Assembly: GCA_910583615.1 (NCBI GenBank)
Contig: CAJTXP010000036.1
Location: 1 to 43,466, forward strand
DNA from: an uncultured Lachnospiraceae bacterium
GTDB lineage: Bacteria; Bacillota; Clostridia; Lachnospirales; Lachnospiraceae
Reading direction: 5' to 3'
DNA: 43,466 bases
A program made the position numbers and the translations under genes. The notes under the pieces were generated by a model. It was given only the letters and a program-made list of their open reading frames with translations, was not told where the DNA came from and made no database searches. Below, piece after piece: positions 31,107-39,528 of the stretch; the stretch's first letter is position 1; the number at the start of each line of letters is the position of its first letter.

Positions 31107-32510
31107 TTACCTCTGTACGGAAGCCGTTATGGCCTTCGCTTTCTCCACAACTTCTTCAATGGTTCCCACATTGAAAAACGCCGCCTCCGGATACTGATCC
31201 ATCTCTCCTGAGATAATCGCCTGGAAACCTTTTATCGTATCTTCCAGAGGAACATATTTTCCAGGAACGCCGGTGAAATTTTCCGCTACATGAAACGGCT
31301 GGGACAGAAAACGCTGAATCTTCCTTGCGCGGCTGACTGTCCGCTTGTCTTCATCTGACAGTTCCTCCATGCCGAGAATCGCAATGATATCCTGCAGTTC
31401 CTTATATTTCTGAAGCATCTCCTGCACTTTTCTGGCCGTCTCGTAATGCTCCTCTCCCACTACCTCAATCTCCAGAATACGGGAAGTGGACTCCAGCGGA
31501 TCAACTGCCGGATAGATTCCCTGTTCCACGATTTTCCTGGAAAGAACCGTTGTGGCGTCCAGATGGGCAAACGTAGTGGCCGGAGCCGGATCTGTCAGGT
31601 CGTCTGCAGGCACATAGACTGCCTGAACAGAAGTAACGGAACCGTTCTTCGTGGAAGCAATCCGTTCCTGAAGTTCTCCCATCTCCGTCGCCAGCGTGGG
31701 CTGATAACCAACGGCGGAAGGCATGCGCCCAAGCAGCGTGGACACTTCAGAACCTGCCTGTACAAAACGGAAGATATTGTCAATGAACAGAAGTACGTCC
31801 TGATTCATCCTGTCTCGAAAATATTCCGCCATTGTAAGTCCGGTCTGCGCCACGCGCATGCGGGCTCCAGGCGGTTCATTCATCTGTCCGAAGACCAGCG
31901 CCGTCTTTTCCAGCACGCCGGATTCTTTCATCTCGCTCCAAAGATCGTTTCCTTCTCTGGAACGCTCGCCGACTCCGGTAAATATGGAATAACCGCCATG
32001 TTCCGTGGCAATATTCCGGATCAGCTCCTGAATCAGAACTGTTTTTCCCACTCCGGCGCCGCCGAACAGGCCGATTTTTCCGCCCTTGGCATAGGGCGCC
32101 AGAAGGTCAATGACCTTGATACCGGTCTCCAGAATCTCCACTACCGGACTTTGTTCATCAAACGAAGGAGGTTCCTGATGAATACACCATCTTTCAGCAT
32201 CGGTAATGTCTCCTTCTCCATCCACCGTCTGTCCGAGCACGTTAAAAAGCCGCCCCAGTGTTTTCTCTCCTACCGGAACCATGATTCCGGCTCCTGCAGA
32301 TGTTACTTCCATATCGCGGCAGAGCCCTTCGCTCGCCGACAGCATGATACATCGTACCACGCGGTCCCCCAGGTGCTTTGCCGCTTCCATCACGTACTCA
32401 TTTCCGTGACAGCTGACCGTAAGCGCATCTTTGATATGAGGAAGACTGCCCTTCTCAAACAGTACATCCACTACCGGACCTGAAACCTGTATGATTTTTC
32501 CTTTTTCCAT
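31107..32510 (-). CDS. atpD: ATP synthase beta subunit
   Basis: The catalytic F1 subunit: Walker A GLFGGAGVGKTVLIQEL, Walker B VLLFIDNIFRFVQAG, catalytic Glu in GVGERSREGNDL, and the DELSEED-like region (MEELSDEDKRTVSRARK). The N-terminus is GKIIQVSGPVVDVLFE. The ATG at 32510 is taken, with AGGAGA 8 nt upstream; the frame one codon longer starts with GTG. About 467 residues. Confidence 0.97.
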   Translation of the reverse strand: MEKGKIIQVSGPVVDVLFEKGSLPHIKDALTVSCHGNEYVMEAAKHLGDRVVRCIMLSASEGLCRDMEVTSAGAGIMVPVGEKTLGRLFNVLGQTVDGEGDITDAERWCIHQEPPSFDEQSPVVEILETGIKVIDLLAPYAKGGKIGLFGGAGVGKTVLIQELIRNIATEHGGYSIFTGVGERSREGNDLWSEMKESGVLEKTALVFGQMNEPPGARMRVAQTGLTMAEYFRDRMNQDVLLFIDNIFRFVQAGSEVSTLLGRMPSAVGYQPTLATEMGELQERIASTKNGSVTSVQAVYVPADDLTDPAPATTFAHLDATTVLSRKIVEQGIYPAVDPLESTSRILEIEVVGEEHYETARKVQEMLQKYKELQDIIAILGMEELSDEDKRTVSRARKIQRFLSQPFHVAENFTGVPGKYVPLEDTIKGFQAIISGEMDQYPEAAFFNVGTIEEVVEKAKAITASVQR

Positions 32511-32535
32511 CACACATATCTCCTGTTATTTTCTA

Positions 32536-33423
32536 TTACTTCCCATTCCTGCTCATCTGCTGTGCCTTCGCGCCGCCGCACACTTCCGTAATCTCCTGCG
32601 TGATCTCCGCCTGCCTTGCGCGGTTATACATGATCTTAAGGTCCCGCAGCAGATCATCCGCATTGTTGGTTGCCGACTCCATTGCCATCATCCGGGCATT
32701 GTGCGCCGTATAATACGACTGTACCAGCGCTCCATAGATAAAACCTGTTATATAGTTGGGTATAATCGCATCAACCGCTTCTTCTGCAGACGGCATCAAC
32801 AAAAACTCCTCCTGATAGACGTCAGCCGGAATCTCAGCTGTCGGCGCCCGCCTGATCGGCAGCAGCTGCTTATCCTCTGCAACGCTCTGCATGCTGCTCT
32901 CCATACGGGTATAGATCACATGAAGCTCTCCGATCCCTCCGCTCTGATATTTATCCAGTATCGTCTCGCTGATCCAGCGCGCCCTGTTAAAGGTTGGATT
33001 CTGTACCGTATACTGAAAATTTTCATGTATATGGATACCTTTTGACACAAAATACTGTCTGCCAAGTTCTCCCACCACAAAAAGATCTACCTCATGCTCT
33101 GTACGGTCCAGAAAATCCTGTGCCATCTTCAGAATATTATGATTATACGAACCCGCAAGACCCTTGTCGTCGGTAATCACCAGAAGCCCGATCTTCCTCT
33201 GCCTGACCTCCGGACTTTCAAAATAGATATGCTCCATATCCGGAAGATGGCGCAGGATGCGGTCTATCGTCGACTGAAGCGTATAAAAATACGGTTCCGT
33301 CGCCTCCAGCGCCTGCTTTGCCTTTTTCATCTTTGTGGATGAGATCATGTACATGGCGCTTGTTATCTTTCTTGTATCCTCAATACTTCTGATACGATTT
33401 TTAATTTCCCGAAGACCTGCCAT
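32536..33423 (-). CDS. atpG: ATP synthase gamma subunit
   Basis: The central rotor shaft: long N- and C-terminal helices (MAGLREIKNRIRSIEDTRKI, then TSAMYMISSTKMKKA; C-terminal MAMESATNNADDLLRDLKIM, then YNRARQAEITQEI). The middle has the Rossmann-like segment IGLLVITDDKGLAGSYNHNI. 295 residues, normal length. It overlaps the 3' end of the delta-alpha gene by 23 bp, so the two are translationally coupled. Confidence 0.95.
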   Translation of the reverse strand: MAGLREIKNRIRSIEDTRKITSAMYMISSTKMKKAKQALEATEPYFYTLQSTIDRILRHLPDMEHIYFESPEVRQRKIGLLVITDDKGLAGSYNHNILKMAQDFLDRTEHEVDLFVVGELGRQYFVSKGIHIHENFQYTVQNPTFNRARWISETILDKYQSGGIGELHVIYTRMESSMQSVAEDKQLLPIRRAPTAEIPADVYQEEFLLMPSAEEAVDAIIPNYITGFIYGALVQSYYTAHNARMMAMESATNNADDLLRDLKIMYNRARQAEITQEITEVCGGAKAQQMSRNGK

Positions 33424-35440
33424 ATCGCTTCATCACCTGATCCTTATATTCCTTTGCGGCAGCGATGATCTTCTCCGTCAGAAGATCGTCAAGCGCCTTC
33501 ATCCTCTCGATCTCTTCTCCGATCTCAGGATAATGTTCATCCATCCAGCTTAACATATCCCGCTGAAACTGCCTGATCTCCTTCACCCGAAGATTTAAAA
33601 AGAGCCGGTTATTCGCTGCGCAGAGTGTAATCACCTGCTCATGAAGAGACATTGGTTCGCACAATGGCTGTTTCAGCAGTTCCAACAGGCCTTTTCCATA
33701 CTGAAGCTGTTCTTTTGTCACCGCATCCAGATCAGAACTGAACTGCGTAAACACTTCCATCTCACGATACTGCGCAAGATCAATACGAATACTTCCTGCC
33801 GCTTTCTTCATGGCCTTTGTCTGCGCTGCACCGCCTACGCGGGATACAGAAAGACCAACATTGACCGCCGGTCTCATACCGGAGAAGAACAAATCGCTCT
33901 CCAGAAAAATCTGACCGTCCGTAATGGAGATCACATTGGTCGGAATATATGCAGATACGTCTCCTGCCTGCGTCTCAATAATCGGAAGAGCAGTTATGGA
34001 GCCCCCTCCCAGTTCGTCGCTTAAACGGCTGGAACGCTCCAGAAGTCTTGAATGCAGATAAAATACGTCACCCGGATAAGCCTCCCGCCCCGGAGACCGT
34101 TCCAGAAGCAGAGACAGCGAGCGATATGCTACTGCGTGTTTGGACAGATCATCATAAACGATCAGCACATCCTGTCCCCTGTGCATAAAGAATTCTGCCA
34201 GCGCCGTACCTGAATAAGGCGCAATATACTGAAGCGGCGCAGGTTCACTTGCAGTTGATGATACGATGATTGTATAGTCCATGGCACCGTGCTTTTCAAA
34301 AGTATGGACCAGCTTGGCAACCGTCGAAGCTTTCTGACCGATGGCCACGTAGATACAGATGACATTCTTCCCTTTCTGATTCAGAATCGTATCTGTGGCG
34401 ATGGAGGTCTTTCCGGTCTGCCGGTCTCCGATGATCAGCTCCCTCTGTCCCCGTCCGATCGGGAACATGGAATCGATGGCGAGAATACCGGTTTCCAGGG
34501 GAGTGTCCACGGATTTACGGTCTGTGATGCCTGGAGCAGGCTCTTCCATCGGACGATAATCCGAAGCGTCAATGGGACCTTTTCCGTCAACAGGCGCACC
34601 AAGCGCATCCACAACTCTTCCGATAAAACCGTCTCCCACGGGAATACCTGCCATACGTCCGGTACGCGCCGCCTTTGTGCCCTCGCTGATTCCTGTCTCT
34701 TTTCCAAAAAGGATGCAGCCGATCTCATTTCTGCGGATATCCTGTACCATGCCCTTCAGTCCGTTTTCGAAGACCAGAATCTCGCCGTACATGGCATGGT
34801 CCACACCGTCAATATAGGCAATGCCGTCTCCAACCCGGGTCACAGTACCAATCTCCTGGCTCTCGATATCCACGTCCTCAAGACTACCTTTCAGAATGCT
34901 GATAATCCCTTTTTCCGCCAGCAGGGATTCTGCCCCGGCCAGATCGATCTCTTTCAGTTTTTCTTCCAGAATTTTTTTTCGTCCGTTCTGGCTCCAGTCA
35001 TATTCCTGCATTCCGGCCCGAAGAACAAAACCGCTTCCAAGAGCCGGATTTTCCTTCTGCTGAACAGAAAGCACTCTACCCGGATATTTCTGCTCCAGAA
35101 ATCTTTTGATGCCTGCAAACTGCCGTTCATCCGGCGCAGTCACATATTCCAGCACGCATTCCAGAGGAGTGCGTTCCTCTTCCGACTTTTTATAATACTC
35201 TGACAGAATCTCCTCCAGAGTATAAACTGCCCCGTCTTCTGCAAGGGACAAAAGAAAGGAACGGGATTCTCCCGGAAAGATCTTCTGTATGATCGTTTCC
35301 TTTTTCTCTCTGGAAACAGAAGGATTGTCCAGCTCTTCCTGAAGCTGGGGAACCGTCTTCAGAATATCAAGCGCCGTCAAAAGTACTTCCGGCTTTATCT
35401 CCATACGTGTAAGCTGTTCCATATATCTGTCATTTTGCAT
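33401..35440 (-). CDS. atpA: fused ATP synthase delta-alpha subunit
   Basis: One uninterrupted frame of 679 codons encodes two subunits normally made separately. Residues 1 to about 160 match F1 delta: a shortened helical N-domain (LLTALDILKTVPQLQEELDN; VSREKKETIIQKIF) and the delta C-domain (LGSGFVLRAGMQEYDWSQNG, then RKKILEEKLKEI). From about 175 the alpha subunit begins (ISILKGSLEDVDIESQEIGT, then VTRVGDGIAYIDG), with Walker A GDRQTGKTSIATD, the ERSPGREAYPGDVFYLHSRL region and a complete C-domain. No stop and no ATG with a ribosome site lies at the joint. The ATG at 35440 is preferred (AGGTGA 6 nt upstream); it overlaps atpF by 11 bp. The first delta helix (YAKALFEVA type) seems missing. 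Delta normally caps the alpha N-termini, so fusion would put a delta on each of three alphas unless the product is processed. Confidence 0.92.
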   Translation of the reverse strand: MQNDRYMEQLTRMEIKPEVLLTALDILKTVPQLQEELDNPSVSREKKETIIQKIFPGESRSFLLSLAEDGAVYTLEEILSEYYKKSEEERTPLECVLEYVTAPDERQFAGIKRFLEQKYPGRVLSVQQKENPALGSGFVLRAGMQEYDWSQNGRKKILEEKLKEIDLAGAESLLAEKGIISILKGSLEDVDIESQEIGTVTRVGDGIAYIDGVDHAMYGEILVFENGLKGMVQDIRRNEIGCILFGKETGISEGTKAARTGRMAGIPVGDGFIGRVVDALGAPVDGKGPIDASDYRPMEEPAPGITDRKSVDTPLETGILAIDSMFPIGRGQRELIIGDRQTGKTSIATDTILNQKGKNVICIYVAIGQKASTVAKLVHTFEKHGAMDYTIIVSSTASEPAPLQYIAPYSGTALAEFFMHRGQDVLIVYDDLSKHAVAYRSLSLLLERSPGREAYPGDVFYLHSRLLERSSRLSDELGGGSITALPIIETQAGDVSAYIPTNVISITDGQIFLESDLFFSGMRPAVNVGLSVSRVGGAAQTKAMKKAAGSIRIDLAQYREMEVFTQFSSDLDAVTKEQLQYGKGLLELLKQPLCEPMSLHEQVITLCAANNRLFLNLRVKEIRQFQRDMLSWMDEHYPEIGEEIERMKALDDLLTEKIIAAAKEYKDQVMKRYGRSSGN

Positions 35441-35912
35441 CCGCTTCACCTGCTTTTGTCAAAAATTGATCGTAGAGCGCATGGTCGCCTTCCGAAGACT
35501 GCATGGACTGCACTGCCGTTTCCATAATCACGGAACGAATCTCCTGTTCCGCCTTTCCAACAATCCGCGCCTTCTCCTGTTCCGCCTGTTTTTTGGACGT
35601 TTCTACGATCTGTTCCGCTTTTTCCCTGGCTTCCGTCACAATACGATCGTATTCGCCCCTTGCCTTTTCCTGTGCGTCTGCGACTGCCGCCGCTTTTTCT
35701 TCCTCAATCTGTGCCTGGAATTCTGTGCAGCGTTCCTTCTCCGCTCTTGCTTCTTCCTGAAGCTCCTTCGCTTTTGTATATTGAGAAGCGATTGCTTCTT
35801 CCCGCCTGCTGATCACCGTATTGATCGGTTTGAACAGAAATCTGCGGATCAGAAAATACCAGATCAAAAGATTGGCCGCCGTAAAAAGCAGATTAATATC
35901 TAATCTTAACAT
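35430..35912 (-). CDS. atpF: ATP synthase b subunit
   Basis: The peripheral stalk subunit: one N-terminal membrane helix (INLLFTAANLLIWYFLI), then about 120 residues of charged coiled coil (EEARAEKERCTEFQAQIEEE; EKAEQIVETSKKQAEQEKAR) that would bind the delta C-domain. 160 residues, typical length. The start ATG at 35912 has AAGGCGG upstream. It overlaps the start of the delta-alpha fusion. Confidence 0.93.
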   Translation of the reverse strand: MLRLDINLLFTAANLLIWYFLIRRFLFKPINTVISRREEAIASQYTKAKELQEEARAEKERCTEFQAQIEEEKAAAVADAQEKARGEYDRIVTEAREKAEQIVETSKKQAEQEKARIVGKAEQEIRSVIMETAVQSMQSSEGDHALYDQFLTKAGEADAK

Positions 35913-35937
35913 GCTGATATCCGCCTTTCTCTATATT

Positions 35938-36162
35938 TCAGGCAAGAAGAATGATAATCAGGAGCGCGACGACGAAACCATAGATTGCCGTTGCCTCCGC
36001 CAGCGCTGCGCCAAATACCAGCATCTTCATAATCTTGCCCTCTGCCTCCGGCTGTCTTGCCACTGCTTCTGCCGCCTTGGAAGTGGCGATGCCGATACCA
36101 ATACCTGCTCCAATACCTGTAAATACTGCAAGACCTGCTCCAATCGCAATTAATGTAGACAT
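35938..36162 (-). CDS. atpE: ATP synthase c subunit
   Basis: A two-helix hairpin of 74 residues forming the membrane rotor ring: helix 1 with the glycine repeat GIGAGIGIGIATS, the polar loop ARQPEAEGK, and helix 2 with the ion-binding Glu in AALAEATAIYGFVVALLI. The Gln and Ser/Thr that complete the sodium site in sodium-driven rings (GxGQG and ES/ET) are Ile and Ala here, so proton coupling is more likely. That is inference from two positions. Confidence 0.94.
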   Translation of the reverse strand: MSTLIAIGAGLAVFTGIGAGIGIGIATSKAAEAVARQPEAEGKIMKMLVFGAALAEATAIYGFVVALLIIILLA

Positions 36163-36194
36163 AATTTTTTCTCCTTTTGCTTTATGATTCTTCT

Positions 36195-36872
36195 TTATTC
36201 TAATGCTTCTTTAATAAACAGCCCGGTCAGGAACACAAACACGTATGCCTGAATCAGGCCGTCAAACAGATCAAAATACATGCTGAATACCACCGGCAGA
36301 CCCACCGGCAGAATACTTTCGATCAGCTTCATGATAACAAACGCACCAAGCACGTTTCCGAAAAGCCGCATACAAAGCGACAGCGGCTTGATAAACAGCT
36401 CCAGTATGTTGATGGGAGTTACCAGAACTACCGGCTCTGTAAACCCCTTCAGCCACCGTTTTACGCCTTTCTTACGGATACCTGCAGCTTCAATCAGAAT
36501 AATGCTCATCACCGCCAGCGCTGCTGTTACATTCAAATCCTTGGTCGGCGGCTTAAATCCCAGAATGCCGATCAGATTAGCCACTCCCAGATAGAGCAGT
36601 ACCGATGTCAGATACGGCGCATACCGTTCTCCTTCTTCTCCGACGATCCCCTTTCCTATGCCCTGGAGCCATGTGACTGCATATTCCAGCATAAGCTGTC
36701 CCCGTCCCGGGTGCTCAACCTTCAGATTTCTGGTCAGCAGTATGGACGCAATCACCACAACTGCCATGATGATCCATGTGACAGCCACGGATTCCGCAAT
36801 ACCAATGCCGCCTATGGAAAACACCGTTTCACAGTTCAGCTCTTCCATCAGAGTCTCGCCCAGATTCCCCAT
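36195..36872 (-). CDS. atpB: ATP synthase a subunit
   Basis: The stator ion channel: about five to six helices, with the essential Arg in IKPLSLCMRLFGNVLGAF and the last helix LIQAYVFVFLTGLFIKEAL. At 225 residues it is at the short end for the family. The ATG at 36872 is chosen (AAAGGAAG 7 nt upstream) over GTG at 36878. It is the first gene of the operon; no atpI precedes it. Confidence 0.94.
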   Translation of the reverse strand: MGNLGETLMEELNCETVFSIGGIGIAESVAVTWIIMAVVVIASILLTRNLKVEHPGRGQLMLEYAVTWLQGIGKGIVGEEGERYAPYLTSVLLYLGVANLIGILGFKPPTKDLNVTAALAVMSIILIEAAGIRKKGVKRWLKGFTEPVVLVTPINILELFIKPLSLCMRLFGNVLGAFVIMKLIESILPVGLPVVFSMYFDLFDGLIQAYVFVFLTGLFIKEALE

Positions 36873-36953
36873 ACTCACACTTCCTTTCCATAAAATAAAA
36901 TCTTTCCATGCTTTGGATACCGCCTCTGAAGGCCCTATCCCTCATCGTTTCAT

Positions 36954-36981
36954 ATTATATTACGTTTTTATAAAATTTCAA
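36954..36981 (-). promoter_or_regulatory. ATP synthase operon promoter
   Basis: TTGAAA (36976-36981) and TATAAT (36954-36959) on the minus strand are spaced 16 nt, about 80 nt before atpB. The rest of the 288-base gap to lexA is AT-rich, with no gene seen. Confidence 0.65.
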
Positions 36982-37083
36982 GGTCGTTTTTTAGAAATAT
37001 TTGTTCAGATTTTGTTTATTTTTTCGTTAATTTTACAATGGCTTTATCATAATTTTATAATGATTTCAAAAAATGCATTTTCT

Positions 37084-37141
37084 CGAATATCTGTTTGCTT
37101 TTTCAAAGCATCCATGCTATAATTAGAAAAACGAATGTTCG
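37084..37141 (+). promoter_or_regulatory. lexA promoter with two imperfect LexA boxes
   Basis: TTGCTT (37095-37100) and TATAAT (37118-37123) are 17 nt apart. Compared with the Gram-positive LexA box CGAACnnnnGTTCG, AAAACgaatGTTCG (37128-37141) matches 8 of 10 half-site bases, and CGAATatctGTTTG (37084-37097) also matches 8 of 10. One flanks the -35 and the other the start point, a layout suited to autorepression. Confidence 0.6.
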
Positions 37142-37160
37142 ATCAACAGGAGGTATATAC

Positions 37161-37778
37161 ATGGCATATGGAAAGATCACTTCAAAACAGCAGGAGATCC
37201 TCGATTTTATCAAATCCGAGATTTTACGCAAAGGATATCCACCCGCAGTACGTGATATCTGTGAAGCGGTTCATCTGAAGTCTACCTCTTCGGTTCATTC
37301 GCATCTGGAATCGCTGGAGAGGAACGGCTATATCCGCAGAGACCCGACCAAGCCCCGCGCCATCGAGATCATGGATGAGAATTTCTACATGCTCCGGCAC
37401 GAAGTGGTCAATGTGCCTCTGGTAGGTACCGTGGCTGCCGGTCAACCGATTCTGGCCACGGAGAATATTGAATCTTATTTTCCGATTCCGGCGGAATATG
37501 TACCGAATACGGATACGTTTATGCTCCGGGTAAAAGGCGAAAGCATGGTGAATGCCGGAATTTTCGATGGGGATCAGATCATGGTTCAGCAGCAGAATAC
37601 CGCGAACAACGGCGAGATCGTAGTTGCCCTGATCGACGACGAGGCTACTGTCAAGACGTTTTATAAAGAAAACGGCCACTATCGCCTTCAACCGGAAAAT
37701 GATACTATGGCTCCGATCATTGCAGACGATGTGACCATTCTTGGAAAAGTATTTGGAGTTTTTCGTTTATTCAACTGA
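37161..37778 (+). CDS. lexA: LexA repressor
   Basis: The SOS repressor, cleaved by itself when RecA is activated. The N-terminal winged helix (SKQQEILDFIKSEILRKGYP, then VHLKSTSSVHSHLESLE) is followed by the cleavage site Ala-Gly in GTVAAGQPI, the catalytic Ser in VKGESMVNAG and Lys in EATVKTFYKE. 205 residues. The ATG at 37161 follows AGGAGG. Its end overlaps the convergent carboxypeptidase gene by 12 bp. Confidence 0.97.
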   Translation: MAYGKITSKQQEILDFIKSEILRKGYPPAVRDICEAVHLKSTSSVHSHLESLERNGYIRRDPTKPRAIEIMDENFYMLRHEVVNVPLVGTVAAGQPILATENIESYFPIPAEYVPNTDTFMLRVKGESMVNAGIFDGDQIMVQQQNTANNGEIVVALIDDEATVKTFYKENGHYRLQPENDTMAPIIADDVTILGKVFGVFRLFN

Positions 37779-38570
37779 ACCCATATATTCTTCCAGTGTA
37801 ACTCCCTGGCTCATAATCTCTTCCGCCGCTTCCACGCCTACATACCGAAAGTGCCAGGACTCGTAAGATACTTTTGTAATATCTTCTTTTTCTTTCGGAT
37901 AGCGCAGGATGAATCCATATCGGCTGCAGTTCTGCTGCAGCCAGACAATTTCATCTGTTCTGCCCTGTTTTTCATCCAGAATCTGATAATCTTTTGATAC
38001 AATGTCCACTGCCAGTCCGGTTGCATGTTCGCTGCAGCCTACAGGCATGGTTTCTTTCACGACTTCCTCATATGCTTCCGAATAAGAATAACCCTGATGC
38101 ACCAGTGTCTCGATATCTTCATCCAGCAGCTCTCTTTGCCTTTCCGTGCTTCGGTACGCAGAAGCGATCCAGAAGGAAAGCCCCTTCTTTTCTCCGGCTG
38201 AAAGCATCTCTTTCAGATGATCTGCAATAGAACTGTCCACTTCTACTCCATATTCCCGGAGTCTGATCAGGTCCGGCTTCCAGCCGCTGTCCAGAGGATG
38301 CGTCTTGTTGACAAGCAGCAGATCATGCGTATCAGCCGCCGTCTTCTCCGATTCCTTTCCGAAAGCTTCCCTGCGTTCGTCTTCCTTTCCATCTGTGATC
38401 TCTTCCTGACGGCTGTCATCTTGAGGCGACAGAAAACGAAGTGCACAGGAGGTCAGATTCCATGTGAGCAGCAGGATCAGTATCCCAAACAGGGAGATCG
38501 TACCCCGCCAGAACATTCTGCGCATGGCTCTTCTCCTCATGCGCCGCCGTTTTTCTTTTGTATATCTCAT
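37767..38570 (-). CDS. VanY-type D-alanyl-D-alanine carboxypeptidase (M15B)
   Basis: A membrane-anchored or secreted zinc peptidase that trims D-Ala from cell wall stem peptides. The basic N-terminus (KRRRMRRRAMRR) precedes a membrane helix (TISLFGILILLLTWNL), a charged linker, and the M15 domain: SAYRSTERQRELL, the zinc motif SEHATGLAVDIVS, and SWHFRYVG with the last zinc His. The ATG at 38570 has AAAGGAG 8 nt upstream. About 267 residues. It is the last gene of the regulator-kinase-membrane protein-carboxypeptidase unit. A role in vancomycin resistance cannot be assumed. Confidence 0.9.
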   Translation of the reverse strand: MRYTKEKRRRMRRRAMRRMFWRGTISLFGILILLLTWNLTSCALRFLSPQDDSRQEEITDGKEDERREAFGKESEKTAADTHDLLLVNKTHPLDSGWKPDLIRLREYGVEVDSSIADHLKEMLSAGEKKGLSFWIASAYRSTERQRELLDEDIETLVHQGYSYSEAYEEVVKETMPVGCSEHATGLAVDIVSKDYQILDEKQGRTDEIVWLQQNCSRYGFILRYPKEKEDITKVSYESWHFRYVGVEAAEEIMSQGVTLEEYMGSVE

Positions 38571-38595
38571 ATCTGTCACTCCTTTTTCCGGAATA

Positions 38596-39528
38596 TCACT
38601 CCTGAAGAGATCTCACCCATCCGGCCAGTTCCTGAAACCCTATGCTGATCCCCCGGTACCTTTCAAGATGAGGTTCTTCTTTTGTTTTCACTTCCATATA
38701 AACATTTCGGACCGTTTTCTGTTCTTCCTCTCCCTGGAAATAGAGAATCACAATCCCAAGTTTTTCATTTAACATGCGCTGTCCTGCCACATATTCATAT
38801 CCACGTGCATCATAGTAGTTCATGCAGGCATCACCAAACATATATCCCAGTTCTGTCGCCCTGCTGCCTGCTGCAGCGGCTTTGTCATTATAATCCGTCT
38901 CTCTGCTTACATATATCTCCTCGTCGATACTCTGTATCATGTTTTCCGAAAAAGAATTATAGATTTCCGCATAATAGATCTGGCAGGTGGATGCGTTGAC
39001 GACAAAATAATAGTCAAAGTTTTCATCATCAGAAAATCGAAGATACCACAGATTCATCATCTCTTTTTTATTGGGATTTTCTGACGACTCATATGTCAGA
39101 TTATAGTGACGGGCAAATTTCGCGTGCTCTGACCAGTCTATATACAGAGGAAAATCCCAGTCATATACATCCTGATATCCCTGATCGATTCCCAGCCAGG
39201 GAACCATCCCAAGCTCTGATATGATTTCCGCCTCATAGTATACTTTTTCTGACAGTTCCCTGTTGATCTGGGAAGGCTCCTCTATGGAAGAAATCAGCAG
39301 GGGATTTTCCCCGCTTTTTTCCAGATACCGAAATGCACGTGCTACTCCTGGTATATCGCCTGATCCGGCCTCCAGAAAAGAAAAGCCGTCTCTTCCGGTT
39401 ACTTCCACCTGTCCGATGGAACCCATATCCAGGCTTCGGCTGAAATATCTGGGCAGAAAAATGATGCCAAGCGCCAGCAGTACCGTACCTGTCAGACAGC
39501 TCCAGAAAAACCCGTTTGGTCTCTTCAT
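38596..39528 (-). CDS. membrane-anchored protein of unknown function
   Basis: A 310-residue protein with one N-terminal helix (FFWSCLTGTVLLALGIIFL) and an extracytoplasmic remainder rich in aromatic and acidic residues (YQDVYDWDFPLYIDWSEHA; NFDYYFVVNASTCQIYYAEI). I recognise no family. The ATG at 39528 overlaps the kinase stop (ATGA), so it is translationally coupled to the sensor kinase, which suggests it supplies or modulates the signal, as small YycH/YycI-type proteins do for WalK. That role is inference. Confidence 0.75.
   Translation of the reverse strand: MKRPNGFFWSCLTGTVLLALGIIFLPRYFSRSLDMGSIGQVEVTGRDGFSFLEAGSGDIPGVARAFRYLEKSGENPLLISSIEEPSQINRELSEKVYYEAEIISELGMVPWLGIDQGYQDVYDWDFPLYIDWSEHAKFARHYNLTYESSENPNKKEMMNLWYLRFSDDENFDYYFVVNASTCQIYYAEIYNSFSENMIQSIDEEIYVSRETDYNDKAAAAGSRATELGYMFGDACMNYYDARGYEYVAGQRMLNEKLGIVILYFQGEEEQKTVRNVYMEVKTKEEPHLERYRGISIGFQELAGWVRSLQE

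Noticed and set aside
31446..32483. 345-codon plus-strand frame
   Set aside because: It is antisense to atpD, whose Walker motifs are plain.
34289..35203. 304-codon plus-strand frame
   Set aside because: It is antisense to the delta-alpha fusion and has no ribosome site or motif.
35938..36162. Sodium-driven ATP synthase
   Set aside because: The c subunit lacks the Gln of GxGQG and has Ala after the ion-binding Glu, so the sodium ligand set is incomplete.
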